Shown: positions 57,121 through 64,000 of the stretch, piece by piece
How positions within the stretch are numbered: position 1 is the first letter of the stretch
Layout of the letters: each line of letters starts with the position of its first letter
Origin: CAVURS01 sp963834425
Lineage (GTDB): Bacteria > Actinomycetota > Actinomycetes > Actinomycetales > CAVURS01
DNA length: 64,000 nt
NCBI GenBank assembly: GCA_963834425.1
Contig: CAWIBR010000013.1
Location: 372,001 to 436,000, forward strand
Direction of reading: 5' to 3'
The notes under the pieces: model-generated
What the model was told of the DNA's origin: nothing
Seen by the model: only the letters and a program-made list of their open reading frames with translations
Databases searched by the model: none
Translations under genes and position numbers: made by a program

Positions 57121-58534
57121 ATGGCTCAGACCCGCGACGACGACGACTACGACGAGGGTGTGGCCGACGTCGGCGACGTCGTCGGCGCGTTGATCGCCGC
57201 TCTGCCGGAGGGCGCCGTGGTGGTCGACCGCGACGTCGTGGCGGCCTACCGCTCCGATCGGGCCGAGACCGTGGAGGCCGGCTGGCCCGTGGCGCTGGTC
57301 CGGGCGACGAGCACCGACGACGTACAGGCGACGGTGAAGATCGCTGCAGCGCACGGGATCCCGATCGTGCCCCGGGGAGCCGGCTCGGGGCTGGCCGGTG
57401 GCGCGAGTGCCATCGAGGGCTGCATCCTGCTGTGCCTGGAGCAGATGCGGGCAATCCATATCGATGCTCCGGGGATGTACGCCGTCGTGCAGCCCGGGCT
57501 GATGAACGCCGAGGTCAAGCACGCGGCCCGCGCCCACGGACTGTGGTACCCGCCCGACCCCTCGTCGTACGAGTTCTGTTCGATCGGCGGCAACCTGGCG
57601 ACGAACGCCGGAGGCTTGTGTTGCGTGAAGTACGGCGTGACCACCGACTATGTGCTGGCGCTGGAGGTCGTGCTGGCCGATGGCCGGGCCATCCGGCTGG
57701 GCGGCCGGACGATCAAGGACGTTGCGGGCTATGACCTCAAGCGGCTCTTCGTCGGCTCGGAGGGCACGCTGGGCATCATCACCGAGGCGACCCTGCGGCT
57801 GCGACCCGTTGCCGTTGGCGCCGTGCACGATGGTCGCGACCTTCGCGGACGTGATCGATGCCGGTCGCACGGTCAGCGCCGTGATGGCCATCATGCGGCC
57901 GGCGACGATGGAGATGATGGATCGTGCGACGGTCAATGCGGTCGAGCGCTACCGCCGGATGGGCCTGGACACCGAGGCCGGCGCGACCCTGATCGCGCAA
58001 AGCGACAGCGGGGGAGCGCAAGGAGCCGGGGAGATCGCTGCCATGGAACGGATCGCGCTCGAGCACGGCGCGACCTTCGTGGCGACGACCGAGGACCCGG
58101 AGGAGGGCGAGATGTTCCTCGAGGCGCGCCGACTCAGCTTCACTTCGCTCTTCGAGCTGGGCACCCCGCTCATCGAGGACGTCGGCGTGCCGATCGACCG
58201 GATCGCCGAGCTGGTCAAGGGAGTGGAGGACATCGCCGCCGAGCACCAGACGCTGATCGCCACCGTCGGTCACGCCGGCGACGGCAACTTCCACCCCTTC
58301 ATCAGCTTCGACGCCGACGACCCCGACTCGACCCGCAGGGCCGACCGCGCCTTCGCGGCGATCATCGCCCTGGCCCTGGAGCTGGGCGGCACGATCACCG
58401 GCGAGCACGGCGTGGGCGTGGTCAAGGCGCCGTACCTGATCGACCAGATCGGGCCGGACGTGCTGGGACTGTCGCGCCAGATCAAGGGCCTGCTCGACCC
58501 GCAGGGCATCCTCAACCCCGGCAAGTTCGTCTAG
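57121..58534 (+). CDS. FAD-linked oxidase (GlcD/D-lactate dehydrogenase type), one apparent frameshift
   Basis: The 470-residue product (after correction) has a PCMH-type FAD domain: IPIVPRGAGSGLAGGASAIEGC, GGNLATNAGGLCCVKYG and GSEGTLGIITEATLRL. The C-terminal FAD-oxidase domain includes the metal-site VGHAGDGNFHPFI and TGEHGVGVVKAPYL. The frame breaks near 57818: removing one G in CGTTGGCGCCG gives VAVAPCTMVATFADV. Such enzymes oxidise 2-hydroxyacids such as glycolate or D-lactate. It probably forms an operon with pruA. Confidence 0.82.
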
Positions 58535-58538
58535 CGCG

Positions 58539-59039
58539 TCAGCGGGCGAGCCACTCGTCGCCGAGCTGCTCCTCCTTGGCGATCGCCGCGCGGATCGGGC
58601 CGGCGGCTGCCTCCTCGGCCTTGCCGCCGAAGAACGGGATGTTGGCCTTGAGCTGGGAACGGATGGCCACCGCCGTGGCATCGCCTGGCTCGTTCGTCGG
58701 CCGCATCGCCATGCTGCCGGTGAGCCGCATCGGCGTGCCGCTGATCTCGACCGTCAGGTTCGCATCGCGCGAGCCGTCGCTGCCGGGCGGACCCCAGTCC
58801 TGGGTCTCGTGCACTTCGAGCTTGCCGCCGAGGAACGACTTGGCGAAGTCGGGCAGCGAGTCCATGGGCATGTTGCGCCGGGTGTCGATGACCGTCCGGT
58901 CGCCCGGGCTGGTGATGGATACCTCGTGCGACAGGGCCCCGGTTTGCCGACACTTCTCGTCCTGGAACGCCGGGTCGGCGAGCACGGCGAAGGTCCGTTC
59001 CGGCGATGCGGCGTAGTGCATGTCGGCGTCGATATCCAC
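58539..59039 (-). CDS. DUF2505 family protein
   Basis: The 166-residue protein looks like a START/SRPBCC-type lipid-binding fold: MDIDADMHYAASPERTFAVL at the start, TQDWGPPGSDGSRDANLTVE and LTGSMAMRPTNEPGD in the beta sheet, and a long C-terminal helix. DUF2505 is actinobacterial and of unknown function. TAACCT (59047-59052) lies 7 nt before the GTG at 59039, so it may be leaderless. Confidence 0.78.
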   Translation of the reverse strand: MDIDADMHYAASPERTFAVLADPAFQDEKCRQTGALSHEVSITSPGDRTVIDTRRNMPMDSLPDFAKSFLGGKLEVHETQDWGPPGSDGSRDANLTVEISGTPMRLTGSMAMRPTNEPGDATAVAIRSQLKANIPFFGGKAEEAAAGPIRAAIAKEEQLGDEWLAR

Positions 59040-59049
59040 GACCGGGAGG

Positions 59050-59592
59050 TTACCCGGCGCTGTAGTCCACCCCGGTGAGGCGCACGGCGTCGGCGCCCAG
59101 CGCCTGCAGCGGACCGGCGGTGCGGCGACGGAGCCGATCGGCTGCCGCGTGGCTTTCGGCCCGGGCTCCTTCGACCTGGTGCTGGGCTCGGGGCAAGGCG
59201 TCCCGGCGCCGCAGGGCCACCTCGACCGCGAGCGGCCCGCGGCGCGGTCGCACCTGTCCATCCGCGTCGACGCAGAGGCCGTTGTTCACGACGTAGCCGA
59301 TCGCATCGTCAGCTCGGGCTCGCGCATGCGCCAGGTCGGTGGCGTAGACCTGCAGGGCCGCGCCGATCTCGTCGAGGCGGACCACCATTCGGTCGACCTC
59401 GGCCAGCTGGGTGCGCAGCCGCTCGGTGAACACCTCGGCCAGGTCGCCGGTCCACCCCTGCAAGCCGGCCGCGCTGTGCCACAACGCCGTACGCCGCTCG
59501 CGCAAGGCCGCCGCCTGGCGACGCAAGGCGCCGCCGAACGCCGAGCAGGACGCCGGGTCGCCACTGACAACCTCGACCGGGGTCGCGGTCAC
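59050..59592 (-). CDS. WXG100-like helical protein, second of a pair
   Basis: The 180-residue protein has a helical hairpin in its first 100 residues (AFGGALRRQAAALRERRTAL, then WTGDLAEVFTERLRTQLAEV) with the WTG turn seen in type VII secretion substrates. The C-terminal 80 residues are Arg-rich helix with AHARARADDAIGY. No secretion ATPase is nearby. It follows the smaller helical gene by 22 bp and is probably co-transcribed. Confidence 0.5.
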   Translation of the reverse strand: MTATPVEVVSGDPASCSAFGGALRRQAAALRERRTALWHSAAGLQGWTGDLAEVFTERLRTQLAEVDRMVVRLDEIGAALQVYATDLAHARARADDAIGYVVNNGLCVDADGQVRPRRGPLAVEVALRRRDALPRAQHQVEGARAESHAAADRLRRRTAGPLQALGADAVRLTGVDYSAG

Positions 59593-59614
59593 CGGACTCG
59601 GCTCCTCGTCGGGG

Positions 59615-59911
59615 TCACTGCACCGCTCGGTCGAGCTTGTCCATCGCGGTCAGGTTGATCTCCAGCGGTCGCCGACGCTCCTCGCCGACCAACCGCTCCG
59701 TCTCGCCGAGCCGATCGGCGAGCAGCGCGAACGCGTCGACCAACCCGTTGCCGACGTCGGACAGCGTCTCGGTGGCGGCGCCCGCATCGACGTACGGCAG
59801 GTAGTCCAGGACGATGTCGGTGACGCCGTGCACCTCGGTGTCGAGCTCGGTCAACCGTTGGAGCACGACCCGCAGCTGGGCAGCATCCACCCGAGGGTCG
59901 AGGGTCGTCAT
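59615..59911 (-). CDS. Small helical protein, first of the WXG100-like pair
   Basis: The 98-residue protein is predicted all-helical: DAAQLRVVLQRLTELDTEV, then DVGNGLVDAFALLADRLGETERL split by a turn. Size and layout resemble ESAT-6-like partners, although a clear WXG is missing. TAGGGT (59919-59924) lies 7 nt before the ATG. Confidence 0.5.
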   Translation of the reverse strand: MTTLDPRVDAAQLRVVLQRLTELDTEVHGVTDIVLDYLPYVDAGAATETLSDVGNGLVDAFALLADRLGETERLVGEERRRPLEINLTAMDKLDRAVQ

Positions 59912-59990
59912 GGGCGTGACCCTACTGGTGGGGATGCGCATCTGGCGACGGCCAGCCGGGGGATAGCCGATCCGGCTTACGCTGCTCGCC
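59912..59990. promoter_or_regulatory. Divergent leaderless promoter pair (helical pair / tryptophan dioxygenase)
   Basis: Minus strand: TAGGGT at 59919-59924 lies 7 nt before the ATG at 59911. Plus strand: TACGCT at 59978-59983 lies 7 nt before the ATG at 59991. Confidence 0.55.
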
Positions 59991-60824
59991 ATGAGTGAGC
60001 CGACGGGCGACGCACAGTCATGGCCCGACCCCACCGACGACGGATCTCGCGCCTTTGGTGAGGAAGGGGCCCGACTGACCTACGGCTCCTATCTGCACCT
60101 GCCGGACCTGCTCAGCGCGCAGGTGCTGGAGTCCGACCCGCCGGCGCACGACGAGCTCCTCTTCATCACGATCCACCAGGTCTACGAGCTGTGGTTCAAG
60201 CAGCTCTTGCACGAGGTCGAAGCCGCGCGCGATGCGATGCGCGACGGCCGGCTGTGGTGGGCCCGGCACCTGCTCGGCCGGGTCGTCGTGATCGAAGGCG
60301 TCCTGGTCCACCAGATCGACGTGCTCGAGACGATGACGCCGCAGGACTTCCTGGAGTTCAGGCACCGGTTGGCTCCCGCGAGCGGCTTCCAGTCGGTGCA
60401 GTTCCGGGAGCTGGAGTTCATCTCCGGGCACAAGGACCCGGGCTTCCTGGCTCGGTTCCGCGGGCTCACCGAGATCGAGCGTGCGCGGCTGGAGCGGCGA
60501 CTGGCCGAGCCGACCCTGTGGGATGCCTACCTCGGCGTCCTGGCCGCGGCTGGGCTGCCGGTCGGCGACGACGGAGCCGTACGCCGCTCACTGCTTGCCG
60601 TCGCCCGCGACCGGGAGCGGTACGGCGACGCCTGGGAGCTCGGGGAGGCGTTGCTCGAACACGACGAGAAGCAGGCGGCCTGGCGGGCCCGGCACGTCAC
60701 GATGGTGGAGCGGCAGATCGGCACCAAGTCCGGCACGGGCGGCTCGTCCGGTGCGCCGTACCTGCGTAGCCGGCTCTCGTTGCAGTTCTACCCGCTGCTC
60801 TGGGAGCTCCGCGGCGCGCTCTGA
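59991..60824 (+). CDS. kynA: Tryptophan 2,3-dioxygenase
   Basis: This heme enzyme opens the indole ring of L-tryptophan to N-formylkynurenine. The 277-residue protein carries LTYGSYLHLPDLLSAQ, DELLFITIHQVYELWFKQLL and EFRHRLAPASGFQSVQFREL, which contain the substrate residues, plus the C-terminal proximal-heme region around DEKQAAWRARHVTMVER and RSRLSLQFYPLLWELR. The length is normal. No kynureninase or formamidase gene lies in the window, so the pathway must be completed elsewhere. Confidence 0.93.
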   Translation: MSEPTGDAQSWPDPTDDGSRAFGEEGARLTYGSYLHLPDLLSAQVLESDPPAHDELLFITIHQVYELWFKQLLHEVEAARDAMRDGRLWWARHLLGRVVVIEGVLVHQIDVLETMTPQDFLEFRHRLAPASGFQSVQFRELEFISGHKDPGFLARFRGLTEIERARLERRLAEPTLWDAYLGVLAAAGLPVGDDGAVRRSLLAVARDRERYGDAWELGEALLEHDEKQAAWRARHVTMVERQIGTKSGTGGSSGAPYLRSRLSLQFYPLLWELRGAL

Positions 60825-60846
60825 CTCCTCGCTCATCTGCGCGAGA

Positions 60847-60852
60847 TAGTGT
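60847..60852 (+). promoter_or_regulatory. Putative -10 box of the glutamate dehydrogenase gene
   Basis: TAGTGT lies in GCGAGATAGTGTCGCC and would give a leader of about 45 nt with the ribosome-binding GAGGAAGG before the ATG. Confidence 0.4.
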
Positions 60853-60902
60853 CGCCGTGGTGGTGGGCAACGGCGCCCGCCTGAGTTGACGAGGAAGGCG
60901 CA

Positions 60903-63900
60903 ATGTCGCGCGCGCTGGAGGAGTCCCGCACCCAGTTGCTCCGCAAGGCGGCGGAGCTGGCCGAGCGTCAGGGCGGTGATCAGCTCACCGCCTTCCTCGG
61001 CGCCTACTACAAGCACGTCGCCACCGAGGACCTGCTGGCCCGCCAGCCCGAGGACCTCCTCGGCGCGGCGTTGAGCCACAAGGCCCTGGCCCAGCAGCGG
61101 CCGGTCGGCACGGCCAACGTCCGCGTCTTCACCCCGACCGTCGACGAGCACGGCTGGTCCACGGGGCACACCGTCGTGGAGATCGTCACCGACGACATGC
61201 CGTTCCTCGTCGACTCGGTCACGGCCGAGCTGGGCCAGGAGGGCCGGGCGCTGCACCTGGTGGTGCACCCGCAGTTCGCCGTACGCCGGGACGCGACCGG
61301 CCGGTTGGTCGAGGTACTGGACGTCACCCCGGGGGCCATCGGCGAGGAGCTGCCGTACGACGCGGTCGTCGAGTCCTGGATGCACCTGGAGATCGACCGG
61401 GAGAGCCACCTGGCCGACTGCTCGGCCTTGACCGCACGGATCCAGCACGTGCTGGCCGACGTCCGGGTGGCCGTGGAGGACTGGCCGAAGATGGCCCAGA
61501 CGGCGCGCGACGTTGCCGCCGCGCTGGTCGAACAGCCGCCACCGACCGTCGATCCGGCGGAGGTGCAGGACGCCCGGCACCTGCTGGACTGGCTGGCCGA
61601 GGGGCACTTCACCTTCATCGGCTTCCGGGAGTACGCGCTGGTCGAGGTCGACGGCGAGGAGGCCCTGGAGCCGGTGCCGTCAACCGGGCTGGGTGTCCTG
61701 CGCTACGACCCGCAGATGTCGGCGCGGGCCAGCCGGCTCTCGCCCAGCGCACGGGCCAAGGCCCACGAGCCGCACGTGCTGATCGTCACGAAGGCCAACT
61801 CGCGTTCGACCGTGCACCGGCCGATCTACCTGGACTACGTCGGCGTCAAGAGCTTCGACGCCGAGGGGCGGGTGACGGGGGAGCGGCGCTTCCTGGGGTT
61901 GTTCACCTCCACGGCGTACACCGAGAGCGTGCGGGACGTGCCCGTCCTGGGCCGCAAGGTCGGCGACGTCCTGGCCCGCTCGGGCTTCGCGCCGTCCAGT
62001 CACTCCGGCAAGGACCTGCTGACCATCCTGGAGAACTACCCGCGCGACGAGCTGTTCCAGATCGGCGTCGAGGATCTCTACGAAACCGCCACTGCCGTCA
62101 TGTATTTGGAGGAGCGGCGGCGGACCCGGCTCTTCCTGCGACGCGACGACTACGGCCGCTTCATGTCCTGCCTGGTCTACATCCCCCGCGACCGCTACAC
62201 GACAGCGGTCCGGCTGCGGATGGAGGAGATCCTCAAGAGCGCCTTCGAGGGCGCCAGCGTCGACTACACGACGCGCGTCTCTGAGTCGCTGCTGGCGCGG
62301 CTGCATTTCGTCGTGCGAGTGCCGCCGGGCGCGCAGCTCCCCGACGTGGACGCCGATGCTCTGGAGCGACGACTGGTCGACGCGACGCGCACCTGGGTCG
62401 AGGACCTGGGTGAGGCCCTGCGCGTGGACCACGGTGAAGAGGGCGCCGCTCGGCTGATCGGCCTGTACGGCCGGGCCTTCCCGGAGGCCTACAAGGAGGA
62501 CTTCTCGCCGCGGGTCGGCGTCTCCGACCTGCGCCACATCGAGTCGCTCGAGGGGCCGGATGCGTTGCGGCTCAACCTTTACGAGGAGCCGGGGGCGGAG
62601 GCTTGGGAGCGGCGGTTCAAGCTCTACACGACCGCGCCGTTGTCGTTGACCCGCGTGTTGCCGGTCTTCACCCATCTCGGCGTCGAGGTGGTCGACGAGC
62701 GGCCGTACGAGCTGGAGCGCAGTGACGGGGTCACGGTCCACGTCTACGACTTCGGCCTGACCCGGCCGACGATGCGGGAGTGGTCGCTGCAGCATCGCGA
62801 CCAGGCCCGAGAGCTCTTCCAGGACGCCTTCGCTGCCGCCTGGGCCGGAGCCGCAGAGAGCGACGGGCTCAACGGTCTGGTTCTCGGCGCCGGACTGACC
62901 TGGCGCCAGATCGTTGTGCTGCGGGCCTACTCGAAATACCTGCGGCAGACCGGATCGACCTTCAGCCAGGAGTACGTCGAGTCGGCGATGCTTGCCAACT
63001 GCGGCATCACCAGCGACCTGGTCTCGCTCTTCGAGGAGCGCTTCGACCCGGCTCGGTACGGCGGCGACGCCCACGACCCCGCCCGGACCGCGGCGGCCGA
63101 CGCGTTGGTTCAGCGGGTGAAGGACGCCCTCGACGACGTAGACAGCCTGGACCAGGACCGGATCCTGCGCTCGATGCTCGCGCTGATCCGGGCGACGTTG
63201 CGCACCAACTACTTCCAGCCCGCTGCCGGCGGGCAGGCCAAGCCCTATGTCTCGTTCAAGCTCGACCCGAAGGCGGTCCCCGACCTGCCGGCTCCGCGAC
63301 CGGCGTACGAGATCTGGGTCTACTCGCCGCGGGTCGAGGGCGTGCATCTGCGCTTCGGCAAGGTCGCCCGCGGCGGTCTGCGCTGGAGCGACCGGCGGGA
63401 GGACTTCCGCACCGAGATCCTCGGCCTGGTCAAGGCCCAGATGGTCAAGAACGCCGTCATCGTGCCGACCGGCGCCAAGGGTGGCTTCGTGCCCAAGTCC
63501 GGTCCCTCGATGACTCAGGATCGCGAGGGCTGGCTGGCCGAGGGCATCGCCTGCTACACGACGTTCATCTCGGCGCTGCTCGACATCACCGACAATCTCG
63601 TTGCGGGACAGGTGGATCCGCCTCCACACGTCGTGCGGCACGACGAGGACGACACCTATCTGGTGGTCGCTGCCGACAAGGGCACGGCCACGTTCTCGGA
63701 CATCGCCAACGGGGTGGCGATCGACTACGGCTACTGGCTCGGTGACGCCTTCGCCTCCGGCGGCTCGGCCGGCTACGACCACAAGGCCATGGGCATCACG
63801 GCCAAGGGCGCGTGGGAGTCGGTCAAGAAGCACTTCCGCGAGCTCGGGCTGGACACCCAGTCGGAGGACTTCACCGTGGTGGGCGTCGGTGACATGTCGG

Positions 63901-64000
63901 GCGACGTCTTCGGCAACGGCATGCTGCTGTCCGAACACATTCGCCTGGTCGCAGCCTTCGACCACCGCCACGTCTTTGTCGACCCGACCCCGGACGCCGA
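60903..64000 (+). CDS. gdhB: Large NAD-glutamate dehydrogenase, N-terminal 1032 residues
   Basis: The frame is open from the ATG at 60903 to the window edge, 1032 of an expected 1600 or so residues. It belongs to the 180-kDa NAD-specific class (Rv2476c). It has N-terminal ACT-like regulatory parts (EIVTDDMPFLVDSVTAELG), then the catalytic region with GKVARGGLRWSDRREDFRTE and the substrate Lys in KNAVIVPTGAKGGF. It ends at the NAD-fold start VVGVGDMSGDVFGNGM. It converts glutamate to 2-oxoglutarate and ammonia and would take up the glutamate made by PruA. The frame is consistent at 60903, 61671, 63201 and 63891. Confidence 0.93.
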   Translation, partial: MSRALEESRTQLLRKAAELAERQGGDQLTAFLGAYYKHVATEDLLARQPEDLLGAALSHKALAQQRPVGTANVRVFTPTVDEHGWSTGHTVVEIVTDDMPFLVDSVTAELGQEGRALHLVVHPQFAVRRDATGRLVEVLDVTPGAIGEELPYDAVVESWMHLEIDRESHLADCSALTARIQHVLADVRVAVEDWPKMAQTARDVAAALVEQPPPTVDPAEVQDARHLLDWLAEGHFTFIGFREYALVEVDGEEALEPVPSTGLGVLRYDPQMSARASRLSPSARAKAHEPHVLIVTKANSRSTVHRPIYLDYVGVKSFDAEGRVTGERRFLGLFTSTAYTESVRDVPVLGRKVGDVLARSGFAPSSHSGKDLLTILENYPRDELFQIGVEDLYETATAVMYLEERRRTRLFLRRDDYGRFMSCLVYIPRDRYTTAVRLRMEEILKSAFEGASVDYTTRVSESLLARLHFVVRVPPGAQLPDVDADALERRLVDATRTWVEDLGEALRVDHGEEGAARLIGLYGRAFPEAYKEDFSPRVGVSDLRHIESLEGPDALRLNLYEEPGAEAWERRFKLYTTAPLSLTRVLPVFTHLGVEVVDERPYELERSDGVTVHVYDFGLTRPTMREWSLQHRDQARELFQDAFAAAWAGAAESDGLNGLVLGAGLTWRQIVVLRAYSKYLRQTGSTFSQEYVESAMLANCGITSDLVSLFEERFDPARYGGDAHDPARTAAADALVQRVKDALDDVDSLDQDRILRSMLALIRATLRTNYFQPAAGGQAKPYVSFKLDPKAVPDLPAPRPAYEIWVYSPRVEGVHLRFGKVARGGLRWSDRREDFRTEILGLVKAQMVKNAVIVPTGAKGGFVPKSGPSMTQDREGWLAEGIACYTTFISALLDITDNLVAGQVDPPPHVVRHDEDDTYLVVAADKGTATFSDIANGVAIDYGYWLGDAFASGGSAGYDHKAMGITAKGAWESVKKHFRELGLDTQSEDFTVVGVGDMSGDVFGNGMLLSEHIRLVAAFDHRHVFVDPTPDA

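Noticed and set aside
61680..63971. 763-codon open frame antisense to the glutamate dehydrogenase gene
   Set aside because: It is the complement of a clear conserved coding region and has no family features.

Overview
This is a 64 kb chromosomal segment of a high-G+C actinomycete. The evidence is a WhiB-family regulator, both F420-building enzymes (CofD, CofE), the MtrA-MtrB-LpqB system, a mycobacterial-type large NAD-glutamate dehydrogenase, many GTG starts and very dense packing. The gene order from cofD to the wax ester synthase follows, with rearrangements, the order I remember from Mycobacterium tuberculosis (about Rv3265 down to Rv3229) and from Streptomyces, so most of the window is core genome. 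I cannot name the genus.

Layout. 1-2913: glycosyltransferase (cut by the window edge), an LPG-synthase-type membrane protein and an AlkA-like glycosylase. 2914-10409: cofE-cofD, divergent whiB2, a very large GT2 membrane glycosyltransferase and a DUF5719 protein. 10411-14528: degenerate metallopeptidase, DUF3499 protein, zinc ribbon, phosphomannomutase, Trm112-like protein and SIS-type isomerase-like protein. 14529-16531: an A+T-richer interruption with a broken DUF222/HNH gene where manA is usually found. 16532-21067: cation diffusion facilitator, ahcY with a strong terminator, RDD and SpoIIM-like membrane proteins. 21317-27023: ABC importer plus metallophosphoesterase. 27038-32348: five-gene membrane-protein/DUF4129/DUF4350/MoxR/DUF58 operon on the minus strand. 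32599-39234: mtrA-mtrB-lpqB, comF, hpf and an orphan NarL-type regulator. 39235-44350: accessory zone with an AbiEi-like nuclease gene between two related hairpin repeats, DinB, YcaQ-like glycosylase and three acetyltransferases. 44468-54839: secA, an Rv3235-like gene, LysM protein, Sm-like protein, HTH protein, a CpaB/CpaE-like pair, wax ester/DGAT acyltransferase and patatin. 54857-64000: TMEM175-like channel, P5C dehydrogenase, FAD oxidase, DUF2505 protein, a WXG100-like pair, tryptophan 2,3-dioxygenase and the N-terminal two thirds of NAD-glutamate dehydrogenase.

Two global features stand out. First, at least 18 genes have a -10 hexamer fitting NANNNT exactly 6 or 7 nt before the start codon and no Shine-Dalgarno sequence. 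They are probably leaderless, and five divergent gene pairs are both leaderless. Second, seven +1 frameshifts interrupt otherwise intact genes, including essential secA. All are one-base insertions, often in short homopolymers, so they look like sequence errors. The HNH gene has mixed indels and may be truly dead.

No tRNA, rRNA, CRISPR array or complete insertion sequence was seen. No stretch above 300 bases lacks a gene. The longest intergenic regions are 14529-14800 (one doubtful small frame), 32349-32598 (mtrA control region), 21068-21316 (importer promoter) and 4995-5278 (whiB2 control region).
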